Positions 7,715 through 16,023 of a stretch of DNA of 64,000 bases are shown in pieces. The stretch spans positions 1 to 64,000 of the IMG/VR virus record IMGVR_UViG_3300005534_000001. One strand, written 5' to 3'. The first letter of the stretch is position 1. Each line of letters begins with the position of its first letter. This DNA is from a virus. The notes under the pieces are model-generated. The model was not told the DNA's origin, ran no database searches, and saw only the letters and a program-made list of their open reading frames with translations. The translations under genes were made by a program, and so were the position numbers.

Positions 7715-9037
7715 TCAATACCCCCTCATGCTGCGATTCTCAAATCTCACCCAGCGGCCAAGATAAGTAACGAACACTACTCCAGATTCACCGCCTCTTT
7801 GCACGATTATGATTTCGTCTTCGCCAGTATATTTGCCGTCGAGTTTTGGCCGGTAAATCAGCAAAATAGTATTGGCATCGGCCTCAAGGGAACCAGACTC
7901 TTTCAAGTCCCAAATCTCAGGCCGCTTGCTTGGACTCTTATCCCCAGGTCGGGCTAATTGTGAAAGGGCAATCACCGCAAGCTCTTCACGTTTGGCCAGT
8001 GTCCTCAGTGACCGAGAAATTTTAATCATGCGCTGGCGAATATCTCCGGTGCCGTTGATGATCTGAATGTAATCCACGCCAATCAGTTTTACTCCGTGGC
8101 GTTTTTTCATCAATCGAGCGCGGGCACAAATCTCGTTAGCGTTAATTTCCGCGTCATCGTCAATGTAGAGCTGCCATGAGTCCACAACTTGCTTTGCCGA
8201 TAGCAGCCGCGTCATGTCATCCTCTTCAAGCAAGCGGGGATTTCTGATGCGTTCGTAATTGATCTTCCCGACTGAAGCGTATAACCGTTCAAGAATTGCC
8301 TCTCGGTTCATCTCGACTGAGAAAAGACCAACTGGTATCCCCTGCTTACAATTCGCTTCAATTGCCTGCAAGAGAGCCGAGGTTTTCCCATCTTTAGGGC
8401 GACCGCCGATGATCGTAAATTCCTTGATTCGAATACCACCAGTTCGGCTATCAAGATCCTCAATCCCGTAAGAAAATCCCGGCAACGCTTCTCCGTTAGC
8501 CCTCAGATTGAAAATCTGGTTCACTACCTCATCAGAAAAGTCGGCAACATGCGCGGCGTCTCCTCGACTGTGGCCTACCAGTTCCATCAAATCCTCATCG
8601 TGCATTGAGGCAATATGCATGGCTGGGTCAGAATCTTCTTGGCATTGTTCAATCGTGGAATTACAAACGTGAATCAACTTCCGCTTGGATGATTTATCCT
8701 TGACTAGGTTCACATAGACGGCGATATTTTTGACTCGCGGTAGCCCTTTGGCCAGATCGAAAATATATTCATGGCCACCGACCGCTTCAAGTTCTCCGTG
8801 GGCCTTCAGTTGATGCGGTAGCGTAGTGTAGTCAATCGGATGGCCGGCATCGGACAGTTCAGCCATGCGCGAGAAAACTTTCTGGTGCGAGTCAAAATAA
8901 AAATCTCCAGCATTGAGTTTTGCAAGAGCTTGGTCAAGGCACTGATTGTCAAGCAGGACGGCACCCAGAAGCGATCTCTCGGCCTCTAGGCTGAATGGCA
9001 TGGACTCTTTGACGGGTTGGGCTAGGGAAGGCTTCAT
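7715..9037 (-). CDS. dnaB: Replicative DNA helicase, DnaB type
   Basis: 440 aa. An N-terminal helical domain (SLEAERSLLGAVLLD, typical of DnaB) is joined to a RecA-like ATPase: Walker A GGRPKDGKTS at 211-220, SVEMNREAILERL of motif H1a, Walker B KLIGVDYIQII near 320, LSQLARPGD and the ESGSLEADAN motif H4 near 385. Length and order match the family. It should unwind the fork with the loader-like and initiator-like genes immediately upstream. The Walker A lysine is present and no intein interrupts it. Confidence 0.95.
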   Translation of the reverse strand: MKPSLAQPVKESMPFSLEAERSLLGAVLLDNQCLDQALAKLNAGDFYFDSHQKVFSRMAELSDAGHPIDYTTLPHQLKAHGELEAVGGHEYIFDLAKGLPRVKNIAVYVNLVKDKSSKRKLIHVCNSTIEQCQEDSDPAMHIASMHDEDLMELVGHSRGDAAHVADFSDEVVNQIFNLRANGEALPGFSYGIEDLDSRTGGIRIKEFTIIGGRPKDGKTSALLQAIEANCKQGIPVGLFSVEMNREAILERLYASVGKINYERIRNPRLLEEDDMTRLLSAKQVVDSWQLYIDDDAEINANEICARARLMKKRHGVKLIGVDYIQIINGTGDIRQRMIKISRSLRTLAKREELAVIALSQLARPGDKSPSKRPEIWDLKESGSLEADANTILLIYRPKLDGKYTGEDEIIIVQRGGESGVVFVTYLGRWVRFENRSMRGY

Positions 9038-9046
9038 GTGTCCAAA

Positions 9047-9430
9047 TTATGGCCGTGGCGGAGGCGTGTACCCTGGATCAAAACGCTGCCCATTGGCGTT
9101 CACGTAGCTTTCGCCTTCGAAGTGACCGCCCCAGTAATCGGGAGCACACGCCCTGATCATGCCAGGAGTCGGACGGAATCCGCGCTTGTCGGATTTCAGG
9201 AAATATTTAAACCCTTCACGAATCTGAGTCGGGGTCAAGTCTTCCAGACATTCCATCCACAACTGGGCCAGTTCCGGAGTGAACTCCATTGCGTACTGAG
9301 TCCCTATTGCCATCAGAATCTCGCCCGTTGCCTTGATTCGCTCCAAGTTTTCGGATTGCTGCTTCTGTAGCTGCGTTGGCGTTTGCGTAATGTCGCTTTT
9401 CTGCTGTTGTTGGGTATTGCCCGTTTCCAT
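9047..9430 (-). CDS. Putative helicase loader (G39P-like)
   Basis: 127 aa from the ATG at 9430 (GTG at 9439 also possible). A Gln-rich N-terminus leads to a helical domain with FTPELAQLWMECLEDLTPTQIREGFKYFL and FRPTPGMIRA, the pattern seen in small loader proteins of the phage SPP1 G39P type, which bind DnaB. It directly precedes the helicase. Its first 70 codons overlap, in another frame, the 3' end of the initiator-like gene. Confidence 0.6.
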   Translation of the reverse strand: METGNTQQQQKSDITQTPTQLQKQQSENLERIKATGEILMAIGTQYAMEFTPELAQLWMECLEDLTPTQIREGFKYFLKSDKRGFRPTPGMIRACAPDYWGGHFEGESYVNANGQRFDPGYTPPPRP

Positions 9431-10271
9431 TTGTTCCACCGCTTTCCGGTCTGAAGAATTCTGCTAGCGGCCCGTGGAGAAATTTGGGTAATTTGTGCAG
9501 CCACGATGCTGGCCTATCGCCACGGGGTATACATTTTGAACTTTTCGCAAGGTTGTCAAGACATGTGACAAATTGGGCATCTGGCCAGTTTGGAGTGGAT
9601 TTCAAGAGAGCGGATAATTGCTTGCCTTCTCCTCCATCCCAAGGGCATTCAGTTCCAGCCCAATCCAGATACCAATTCATTACCATCTGCTGGACTCTAG
9701 TGTGCCTTGTTTCACCGCTCATTTTGGCAAATGCTGAATTATTAATTCCGCGAGATTTCGCTTTGCTCGCGGAAGGTTTTAGATCTTTGGTTTGGTTATG
9801 TGAGGTGAGGTGTGGTGCCATGTTTTGCCATAGGCACTCGGATTCTTCTGCTATAGCATCGCTATGCGATTGCGATGGCACTGTCATAGCAGTGTCATTT
9901 ACCGTGAGTGGCTCTTGTTTCTTCCATCGCGCTTCGCTGCCTTTCGTACCTGCGTCTGATTTCTTCTTAAACCATAGGCTTGCGTCATTCCATTCTTCAG
10001 TAAGTGTCTCATTTGTCAACCATTTGCCGTCATCAGAAACCGTGAACATGGCAATGACTTGTTCAGCAACCGCTGCGAATTCTTCACGGCTGCTGGCCAG
10101 GGCATACCTCCAGAAAACTTCTGGAGTATTTGGGAGTTTAGCCCCGTTCTCCCATGCTGCATCAAGCAGGTTCCGATAGGCTCCATGTGCCGCCAGAGAC
10201 ATCGCTAGCACGTTGGGAGACTTCTTCCATCGGTTAATATGCCAGCGGTACCAGGGGCGTATTTCGGCCAT
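9216..10271 (-). CDS. DUF1376-type replication initiation protein
   Basis: 351 aa. The N-terminal winged-helix region (WYRWHINRWKKSPNVLAMSLAAHGAYRNLLDAAW) is the DUF1376/YdaU signature of phage replication proteins that bind the origin. A variable linker precedes a C-terminal DnaT/DnaD-like segment ending near RPASWLHKLPKFL. The last 75 residues are Asn/Gly/Asp-rich and overlap the loader gene by 215 bases; they may be an extension tolerated because of the overlap. The repetitive central DNA could contain the origin, but no iterons were recognised. Confidence 0.8.
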   Translation of the reverse strand: MAEIRPWYRWHINRWKKSPNVLAMSLAAHGAYRNLLDAAWENGAKLPNTPEVFWRYALASSREEFAAVAEQVIAMFTVSDDGKWLTNETLTEEWNDASLWFKKKSDAGTKGSEARWKKQEPLTVNDTAMTVPSQSHSDAIAEESECLWQNMAPHLTSHNQTKDLKPSASKAKSRGINNSAFAKMSGETRHTRVQQMVMNWYLDWAGTECPWDGGEGKQLSALLKSTPNWPDAQFVTCLDNLAKSSKCIPRGDRPASWLHKLPKFLHGPLAEFFRPESGGTNGNGQYPTTAEKRHYANANAATEAAIRKLGANQGNGRDSDGNRDSVRNGVHSGTGPVVDGMSGRLDPDSDS

Positions 10272-10276
10272 TAAAC

Positions 10277-10768
10277 TTACCCTTTGGCCTCGCTTCGCAA
10301 CTTACCGCCATTAGCCATCCGCACACGATCCACAATGAGCAGCGCTTGGGCCTCAATAAATTTCAGGTTGGCTTTGTCGCCGTGATCTCGAATGTAATCG
10401 GAAAGTGTTTGTGCTGGGCTTGCTATTTGCTGAAGCGGAGATAAGGGGGCCGATCTTTCTTGCACTTGTTGAGAGTCCGTCTTCGGCTCTTCTCCCGAAC
10501 CTAAACAGCGTTCGCAAATATCAACACAATTACCGAGTCCATGCCATTCGCAACGATCATCGGCAGATTCCATTTGAGTGTTGCATAGATGGCACAGTTG
10601 CGGCCATTGTTCAGGAGTCTCGCGCTCGTAATCAGTGAGCCACTGCGACAATTGGTAATCATTGGCCGCGTCAAAATTGGCGAAGACTATAGTGGGGGAG
10701 TTTCTGAGTATGCGTCTGATTTGTTCGAGTGGAGTATTAACTTCCAAAGCAATCCTCACAATCTTCAT
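10277..10768 (-). CDS. Hypothetical protein with central zinc knuckles
   Basis: 163 aa. CHLCNTQM and CERCLG in the middle, with CEWHG between, make a plausible zinc site; the C-terminus is helical. It lies just upstream of the initiator gene and could take part in replication. Start uncertain: ATG at 10768 lacks a ribosome site and overlaps the gene upstream by 32 bases; a GTG three codons later is an alternative. Confidence 0.6.
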   Translation of the reverse strand: MKIVRIALEVNTPLEQIRRILRNSPTIVFANFDAANDYQLSQWLTDYERETPEQWPQLCHLCNTQMESADDRCEWHGLGNCVDICERCLGSGEEPKTDSQQVQERSAPLSPLQQIASPAQTLSDYIRDHGDKANLKFIEAQALLIVDRVRMANGGKLRSEAKG

Positions 10769-10937
10769 CGTGACAATGAAAAGTCAGACTGATATCGGCT
10801 GCCGTCTTGCCGGGATTACGCGCTAATACTGCTGCTTCAGCTGCATCGCAATCGGAGTGACGGTTACAGGAGCGCACCCGTTTAGGAGTTTCGATGTGCT
10901 CCCATGAATCAAGGGGTTCAATGAGATTGGGATTCAT
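10737..10937 (-). CDS. Small Cys/His-rich hypothetical protein
   Basis: 66 aa with CNRHSDCDA and CHDEDCEDC, likely metal ligands. ATG at 10937 overlaps the upstream stop (ATGA). Function unknown. Confidence 0.55.
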   Translation of the reverse strand: MNPNLIEPLDSWEHIETPKRVRSCNRHSDCDAAEAAVLARNPGKTAADISLTFHCHDEDCEDCFGS

Positions 10938-11131
10938 ATGCTAGTTCGTTTACTCCTTCCCTCCATTTGAGCGGAGGGCTGCGAAGGTAGGATGTGAATT
11001 CCTGCGGGTGAAAACTTCTCACTGGCTGGATCTGCCAACACGATGCCGCAGGAAACTTGATTGTTGATGGATTGTAAAACCTTTAAGACAAAAGGAATCT
11101 TGCTCGAATTGACGAGGCGCGTATCGGTCAT
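10934..11131 (-). CDS. Small hypothetical protein, first of a transcription unit
   Basis: 65 aa, no recognised motif. It is the first gene after a structured 120-base intergenic region with a TTGACA box and is probably transcribed from there. Confidence 0.5.
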   Translation of the reverse strand: MTDTRLVNSSKIPFVLKVLQSINNQVSCGIVLADPASEKFSPAGIHILPSQPSAQMEGRSKRTSI

Positions 11132-11254
11132 ATTTTAGCCGTATTCGCTTTCGGTTACGGCGGCAGGGCTAGTATTTCTACCAGCCCCACCTATGACCTA
11201 CGGCGAATGAGAAAAACATTACAGTAACTCTCCGCATCCTGTCAACTTATTTTT
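11132..11254 (-). promoter_or_regulatory. Intergenic region with -35 box and structured leader
   Basis: Minus-strand TTGACA at 11245-11240 with weak -10 candidates 17-18 bases on (GTAATG or TAATGT). The following leader of about 75 nt can fold: GGGCT pairs with AGCCC across a short loop, enclosed by ATTCGC/GCGAAT arms. It may act as an attenuator or a 5' stabilising structure. The promoter part is moderate, the structural part is inference. Confidence 0.4.
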
Positions 11255-11500
11255 TTAACGCTCTGGCGGCTTCAGAAGATCATGCAGGATGCCGATGAAT
11301 GCCATGCCTTTGGCCGTGGGCTTGCCTTTACCGTCCACTTCGACCGGGAAGATGTTCACGCGCAACCAGTTCGTTAAAACGTCTCTACGGCGCTTTGTCA
11401 TGGCTGTTCCGCGCTTCTCCGCTTCGCGCTTGGTCTCAATCGGTCCGATGAGTTTTGCCTGGGAGACGTGGTACAAGCGATATCCAGTGTGCTTACTCAT
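11255..11500 (-). CDS. Small basic hypothetical protein
   Basis: 81 aa. A basic stretch (ETKREAEKRGTAMTKRRRD) followed by LTNWLRVNIFPVEVDGKGKPT looks like a winged-helix-like DNA-binding unit, but no family is clear. Its start overlaps the end of the Cys-rich gene upstream by 8 bases. Confidence 0.55.
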   Translation of the reverse strand: MSKHTGYRLYHVSQAKLIGPIETKREAEKRGTAMTKRRRDVLTNWLRVNIFPVEVDGKGKPTAKGMAFIGILHDLLKPPER

Positions 11501-11666
11501 CGTCCTCCATTCGCTTCAATCTCTGTTTCTGTCGGATGACGCTCTTTCTGTGATCTTCTTGGCGAGCTTTCAATTCGCGCTCGTGGGCGCAATCTGAGCA
11601 CCATTGACAAAACGGCTTGCCGTGCTTACATGTTTTGCAATCGCAGTAATTCGGGCAAAGGCTCAT
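11493..11666 (-). CDS. Cys-rich zinc-binding-like miniprotein
   Basis: 57 aa. The first half has CPNYCDCKTC and CQWCSDC, followed by a long basic helix. GGGAG lies just before the ATG at 11666. One of many such mini zinc proteins in the early operon. Confidence 0.6.
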   Translation of the reverse strand: MSLCPNYCDCKTCKHGKPFCQWCSDCAHERELKARQEDHRKSVIRQKQRLKRMEDDE

Positions 11667-11674
11667 AAGTCTCC

Positions 11675-11890
11675 CTAGTCGCCGCCATTTTTTCTCGCGG
11701 GATATTCAACGTCACGGTTGCCTTCGAAATCCGCGAAGAGTGTACGCGGAAATATCCCATGCCAGCTGGCTATATCTGGGTCGCATTCGCTGCATAGACG
11801 CGGGAGATTGGCGTCACGAAATGTAGACCAGAAATTAGTGAGGGCGGTATTGTCGATCACATGGCATTTCTCGCATTCAAATAGCGGCAT
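11675..11890 (-). CDS. Zinc-ribbon miniprotein of a common phage family
   Basis: 71 aa. MPLFECEKCHVIDNTAL at the N-terminus and LCSECDPDIASWHGIFP later: two CxxC knuckles and a conserved C-terminal W-H-G-x-F, a pattern found in many phage small proteins annotated only as hypothetical. Start at 11890 overlaps the upstream TAA (TAATG). Confidence 0.65.
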   Translation of the reverse strand: MPLFECEKCHVIDNTALTNFWSTFRDANLPRLCSECDPDIASWHGIFPRTLFADFEGNRDVEYPARKNGGD

Positions 11891-12081
11891 TACAAGTCTC
11901 CCCACAATGGCCCTTCTTCAGCCATAAACTCTCCCAGATTGGCATCTCGGATAATTCTGACCTCATCTGCTGAGGCTGGCCCAGGAACGCGAGAAATAGG
12001 GCGTTCTGACGGCTTAGGGAAGCATCCAGGGCATCCGGAAAGTCCGCATGGGCACTCTTCAGGATGTTTTAGTCCGCTCAC
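11890..12081 (-). CDS. Small Cys-rich hypothetical protein, GTG start
   Basis: 63 aa starting at GTG 12081, which overlaps the upstream stop (GTGA). CPCGLSGCPGCFP near the N-terminus is a dense cysteine cluster; the rest is acidic. Function unknown. Confidence 0.55.
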   Translation of the reverse strand: MSGLKHPEECPCGLSGCPGCFPKPSERPISRVPGPASADEVRIIRDANLGEFMAEEGPLWGDL

Positions 12082-12395
12082 CGTTTGGCCTTTGGTCGGC
12101 ATCCCACAATTTTACAGTTAACATCTTCTTTGTGGTCTCCGATGTGCGATGGCCAAGGATGCAGAGACATTTCTTTTGGCACATTCTCATTGCCCTGCAT
12201 CATTTTCACCTTGGCGTGTTTGCAGTGCATAGAGCATTTGTAACAACCGTGCGGGCATTCGTAAATCCGCTTCCCGCCCTTGCGCTTGAACTCTTTCGAG
12301 TACTTTAGCCAGCAACCGCATCGGCCCATTGGCGCAGAGCAGCAACAGCACTTAAACTCAACGCGATCTAGTAGACTTTCGATGGGAGACGGCAT
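12078..12395 (-). CDS. Cys-rich multi-knuckle hypothetical protein
   Basis: 105 aa from ATG 12395; a longer frame from 12506 would overlap the gene upstream by 107 bases. Clusters KCCCCSAPMGRCGC, CPHGCYKCSMHCKH and the late CKIVGC suggest several zinc sites. Function unknown. Confidence 0.55.
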   Translation of the reverse strand: MPSPIESLLDRVEFKCCCCSAPMGRCGCWLKYSKEFKRKGGKRIYECPHGCYKCSMHCKHAKVKMMQGNENVPKEMSLHPWPSHIGDHKEDVNCKIVGCRPKAKR

Positions 12396-12399
12396 GTAT

Positions 12400-12693
12400 T
12401 CAGTCAGCCGCTTTCTTGGTCGGCCACGATTCCATCTCTCCCATTCGTTCAAGAGTTTGGCCTCTGCGTTCGTCTGAGAGTTGAGGATTAAGGACAAGCC
12501 ACTCATTGATAGTCAGCGGTGAGGTTTGGTCTTGCGCTCTCAACGTGAACGTAGGCTCTCCAAGTCGCAATGCTCTGAAGAAACAGCCGCAATCGTTCTG
12601 GCGCTTGCTGAAAAGTTCCGGCTTATCGTTGAGGATAAACTTTAAGCATTCTATGAGTTTTTCTTCTGTGCAGTTTTCTTCGAGTTGGTACAT
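12400..12693 (-). CDS. Hypothetical protein
   Basis: 97 aa, acidic, helical N-terminus (TEEKLIECLKFILNDKPELF). No motif recognised. The stop is followed after four bases by the next start. Confidence 0.6.
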   Translation of the reverse strand: MYQLEENCTEEKLIECLKFILNDKPELFSKRQNDCGCFFRALRLGEPTFTLRAQDQTSPLTINEWLVLNPQLSDERRGQTLERMGEMESWPTKKAAD

Positions 12694-12702
12694 GGAATCT
12701 CC

Positions 12703-13548
12703 TTATTCGCAAAGATTGTAAACGCTCATACAGGCACGTGCTGGCAGCAATGGCAATTGGTTTTCATCCACCGAATCAAGGTATCTGAACACGTCTTCGG
12801 CGGTCGGTACATAGGCCATACCGCCATGCTTCGCCTTTCCACGCAGTGAGCAGAAACGAGCGGGAATCGTTCCAGCAGCGAAGAAAGTAGCAGGCCATTT
12901 CCGTGTTTCCTTATTGCCCACATTGCCGTTGACATGCGCTTCTAGATCAATCAGTCGCTGTCGGAGTTCGGGGGAAAATTGCAGAATCCTTTTCAGTTCA
13001 CGAAGGCCAGTCATAATGCACGGCCAGCATCCAACGCGGGAACTTCCCATGAGGTAAAGAGGGTTAGGCTTAACGTTGTGCTTCGCCATCATTGCAAAGC
13101 ATTGCTCCGCAGTCCAGCGCAAGAGCGGTCGTTTTACCCAATACCCGCCGCCATCACTGACCCATTGCGTATCAGTCATTGAGGCTCTGCTGTGTGATTC
13201 GTCGGCCCGGATTCCTTGATAACTGGTAATTTCATCGTCCAAGCTTTCGTAATACTTGTGAAGCGGGAAGACCTTCAGTTCCTGCGTACAGAACCGGCGC
13301 TTAAAGCTTGGGATGCCCTTGCGCTCCACTGCCAACTGTACGAAACCATCGGGGTAAGTATCACTTTTCACGCGCACAAGACCGCCATCTAACAGTTGCT
13401 TATTTATTTCTTCAATGTAGGCATAGGTGATTGGATGCTCCCAGCCTGTGTCACAGAAAACAACCGTGAACTCGGGGAGATTTTCCTTGGCCCAAAGCAG
13501 AAGAGCCGTTGAATCTTTACCACCCGAAAAACAAACAATGTGCTTCAT
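12703..13548 (-). CDS. PP-loop (PAPS reductase/DndC-like) enzyme
   Basis: 281 aa from the ATG at 13548; upstream codons in frame lie in a terminator-like hairpin. SGGKDS at 8-13 is the PP-loop that binds ATP or PAPS. RRFCTQELK (C87), GIRADESHSRA (112-122) and a CWPC pair (174-177) follow. The family transfers sulfur or activates phosphosulfate; phage members could take part in DNA or tRNA thiolation, or in sulfate use. The FeS-type cysteines fit a DndC-like enzyme more than classical CysH, but no DndB, D or E partner is present. A second PP-loop gene is at 25121. Confidence 0.8.
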   Translation of the reverse strand: MKHIVCFSGGKDSTALLLWAKENLPEFTVVFCDTGWEHPITYAYIEEINKQLLDGGLVRVKSDTYPDGFVQLAVERKGIPSFKRRFCTQELKVFPLHKYYESLDDEITSYQGIRADESHSRASMTDTQWVSDGGGYWVKRPLLRWTAEQCFAMMAKHNVKPNPLYLMGSSRVGCWPCIMTGLRELKRILQFSPELRQRLIDLEAHVNGNVGNKETRKWPATFFAAGTIPARFCSLRGKAKHGGMAYVPTAEDVFRYLDSVDENQLPLLPARACMSVYNLCE

Positions 13549-13597
13549 AGGGATAATCCACACTACCAACAAACCATCAAAAATCAAGAGAAATAAT

Positions 13598-13630
13598 GGC
13601 CAGCGAGAGAACTCCTTCAGCCCGCTGGCC
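13598..13630 (-). terminator. Possible intrinsic terminator
   Basis: Inverted repeat GGCCAGC ... GCTGGCC with a 19-nt loop, followed on the minus strand by a T-rich stretch (ATTATTTCTCTTGATTTTTG). Lies after the gene at 13647-14684 and before the PP-loop gene. The loop is long and the T-run broken, so termination may be partial. Confidence 0.45.
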
Positions 13631-13646
13631 GCGTGTACAGAGGCAG

Positions 13647-14684
13647 TTACTCCTTTCGATTGGGATTTACAACATCGTAGGCACTCATCCAAGCGCACCC
13701 CGGCGCATGTTTGATGCCGAATGCATGGCCGACTTCAGCATTTTCGCCCTTGATTCCGCAAAAGCGGCATTGGCACATATCATGCTCCCCGATTCCAGTT
13801 TCTATGCCAGAGTCCAAAAGAGAACGCAATGCCTCCCACGGAAATGGATCAGGCTTTGCGGTACTGGGTTGCGATTCAAGGAGTTGCCAGATTGGGCCGG
13901 CGGGACATTGGTTTGGGCATTGATCGTACTGATTAAAATGCATCCACCCGCGTAAGGGATGCGAATATCGCGCAACTTGCCAAGTAATCCCAGCATATTT
14001 AGGATTCGCGCAGATTGAGCATAAAGCCTCGGCGCACTCAAGGATGGTTTCTCGCTTAATGGTTGTAAGTTCGGATTTAAGTTGGTCCCGTTCGGCCATG
14101 AGTCCGCATTGTGCCAACTCCACTACTTGCTTAAACAATCTTACCCTTGACGAGTGAGGCGGCTCAGGGCAAAACCGTCCATTCGGCTCAATGCCTAAAG
14201 GCTTACTGGCATCTTTGCGAACGAACGAAGTGTGCTTGCTTCTTGGTTCGCCGCATTCACACATTGGGTCTTGCGTGTCCAGTCCTATGGATGAAATTGT
14301 TGCTGATCTGCCTTCAATAGAAGACCCTATATGTTCTTGCTTTGGCATTGAAGCGTTTGGACACATGTTCTCCAGTCCGCAGCCGTTGTCGTGGATAGTC
14401 CCATTGCATCTGGGATTGTCGCATTCCTCCTGCTTCTGTGAGGAACCTTTGCGCGCAAAAAAGTGAGTGCCGCAGCTTTCGCAACGTATCCACAAGGAAT
14501 CATCTGCCGAATCCCCATGAATACCTTGGCACAATACCACTGGGCCCTTGCCACATTCGGGGCAATGCTTCTTCCCGTGTTCTATGTAGCGGGAGAGAAT
14601 GGCCGTAATTGCGGGAATACCGATCAATCCATGCGAAACTTCCTTAATTGCCCGCGCTGCCTCTTCTATCTGTTTAGGTGTCAT
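13647..14684 (-). CDS. Multi-zinc-knuckle hypothetical protein
   Basis: 345 aa. At least five cysteine pairs or groups: CPECG, CESCG, CDNPRCNG, CECGEP and CSICANP, with CQCRFCG near the end. The N-terminus is helical (TPKQIEEAARAIKEV), a layout seen in phage proteins built of variable zinc ribbons. The fold looks modular and may have grown by local duplication. ATG at 14684 overlaps the upstream stop (ATGA). Function unknown. Confidence 0.65.
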   Translation of the reverse strand: MTPKQIEEAARAIKEVSHGLIGIPAITAILSRYIEHGKKHCPECGKGPVVLCQGIHGDSADDSLWIRCESCGTHFFARKGSSQKQEECDNPRCNGTIHDNGCGLENMCPNASMPKQEHIGSSIEGRSATISSIGLDTQDPMCECGEPRSKHTSFVRKDASKPLGIEPNGRFCPEPPHSSRVRLFKQVVELAQCGLMAERDQLKSELTTIKRETILECAEALCSICANPKYAGITWQVARYSHPLRGWMHFNQYDQCPNQCPAGPIWQLLESQPSTAKPDPFPWEALRSLLDSGIETGIGEHDMCQCRFCGIKGENAEVGHAFGIKHAPGCAWMSAYDVVNPNRKE

Positions 14685-14836
14685 AGCGGAAAATCCTCAC
14701 TGAATTCCTGGCAATATTCGATACCTTCGCGGCCCTCAATGTTTTTCTTGGCCTCTTTTATTTCCTGTAAAGCCTTATCAACTGCCGCTGAATCTCCAAT
14801 CAAGGTAATCTCAATCTTTGTTCCAACCTGTGTCAT
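14681..14836 (-). CDS. Small hypothetical protein
   Basis: 51 aa preceded by AGGAGG. Beta strand (GTKIEITLIGD) followed by a helix (AVDKALQEIKEAKKN). No family recognised. Confidence 0.6.
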   Translation of the reverse strand: MTQVGTKIEITLIGDSAAVDKALQEIKEAKKNIEGREGIEYCQEFSEDFPL

Positions 14837-14866
14837 CCTCTTGCCTCCTGTTGATCTTACAGCACA

Positions 14867-15187
14867 CTATGCCCTCCCAGTGGCCTTCATATGTTTCGCC
14901 TTGAACTGCTCGATAAATCCATCCAGTTCGCGGGCGATTAATTCCATGCGGTCTAAGTCTTTCGCTGTCGGCTCTGAACCGGCTTCCAAGATTCCCATTA
15001 TGCTACTAAATAAATGTTGCGCTCCGGCGAAGAAAGCATTTCTCATTTCTTCGACTTGAATTTCTGGCGCATCGGCTGGAATGGAAGCGAATTTGAGGCC
15101 AATGAAACCAGCCTCAATGAGTTTACCTTGGTCGGTTAGTTTGCGGCAGATGTTGTCGTGTTCGGCTTTAGTCATCTTAGTTGCCAT
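14867..15187 (-). CDS. Conserved phage hypothetical protein (helical)
   Basis: 106 aa from ATG 15187. Contains GKLIEAGFIGLKFASIPADAP, then RNAFFAGAQHLFSSIM, then a C-terminal helix with ELDGFIEQF. This order recurs in small proteins of many unrelated phages, without assigned function. The 74 extra codons of the longer frame overlap the gene upstream and are rejected. Confidence 0.65.
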   Translation of the reverse strand: MATKMTKAEHDNICRKLTDQGKLIEAGFIGLKFASIPADAPEIQVEEMRNAFFAGAQHLFSSIMGILEAGSEPTAKDLDRMELIARELDGFIEQFKAKHMKATGRA

Positions 15188-15416
15188 AGCATTCCTCCCG
15201 GCTTTTGCATTTGCATCGTCCGCCGCCGCTCCTGTGAAAGATATATCCATACTCCCGCGAGTAATCCACGTCATAGGTATAACGCGGCACATAGGTTTTG
15301 CCATCGTGTCGGGCGATGCAAGACGTGAAGGCCGTAAGTGAAAACAACTCGAAGCGGCCATTTGAATTCTTGTGGAACTCTGCGACCATTGCGCGGTTAG
15401 GATCATCATGCTTCAT
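15177..15416 (-). CDS. Hypothetical protein with Cys C-terminus
   Basis: 79 aa. Tyr-rich middle (YVPRYTYDVDYSREYGYIF) and a CKCKSREEC tail. ATG 15416 overlaps the upstream stop (ATGA). Confidence 0.6.
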   Translation of the reverse strand: MKHDDPNRAMVAEFHKNSNGRFELFSLTAFTSCIARHDGKTYVPRYTYDVDYSREYGYIFHRSGGGRCKCKSREECYGN

Positions 15417-15634
15417 AAAACTCCCGTTCTCATTTTTTCAATCTGTCGAAACTCTCTAGCCTTCGGGCAATGGCTCCAGTGCGCTTCCCATGTCTGCGGA
15501 TCAATCGGAACGAGTTGGCCTCCTGCTGGCGGTTCAAAGAACTCAACCGGACTAGAACAGGCTTCGCAATTGCCTGATCCATATGGCCTGTAACCTCGGT
15601 CTGTCCATGTTGAGAGAGTCTTTGAAGTGCTCAT
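15413..15634 (-). CDS. Small Cys-containing hypothetical protein
   Basis: 73 aa from ATG 15634, which overlaps the upstream stop (ATGA). NCEACSSPVEFF and HWSHCPKAREF may form a zinc site, similar to small phage proteins that read NCk.C...i.fv at this place. Function unknown. Confidence 0.6.
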   Translation of the reverse strand: MSTSKTLSTWTDRGYRPYGSGNCEACSSPVEFFEPPAGGQLVPIDPQTWEAHWSHCPKAREFRQIEKMRTGVL

Positions 15635-16023
15635 GCTAATGTCCATCCTTGAGATTTGCGCTCTTTCGAGAGTTCTATGCTTACCAGCGGCAGACCTTGG
15701 ATTGTAATCTCCTTGTATCCAATACAAACGGGGCACGGAATAAATTGCGGCCCTTCCCCTTGGAACTCCAGGTTTGGAATAACTCCCTCGCCCTTGCATT
15801 CGTAGCACTTTTCTTTGGTTTCTCCGACCGGCCCAGCCGGACATCCACGATAAGCGCGATTCATGCAGCACGGAGTATCGGGACTTCCAGTATTGCGCGA
15901 CCCTCCTCCGGCCATCATGCTGCGGTGCTGGTACATGCCTGGAGACCAGCATTCTCGGCCAATACAATGCCGATCAGCGAATCCGTATTTTGCCTTTTCG
16001 CCTTTTCGTTTGAAGTAAGCCAT
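15631..16023 (-). CDS. Zinc-finger hypothetical protein with DnaJ-type CxxCxGxG
   Basis: 130 aa. KCYECKGEGVIP and a later CPVCIG form a DnaJ-like CxxCxGxG zinc pair; earlier cysteines (CIGREC, CC) may add a second site. The start at 16023 touches the upstream stop (TGATG). Confidence 0.6.
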   Translation of the reverse strand: MAYFKRKGEKAKYGFADRHCIGRECWSPGMYQHRSMMAGGGSRNTGSPDTPCCMNRAYRGCPAGPVGETKEKCYECKGEGVIPNLEFQGEGPQFIPCPVCIGYKEITIQGLPLVSIELSKERKSQGWTLA

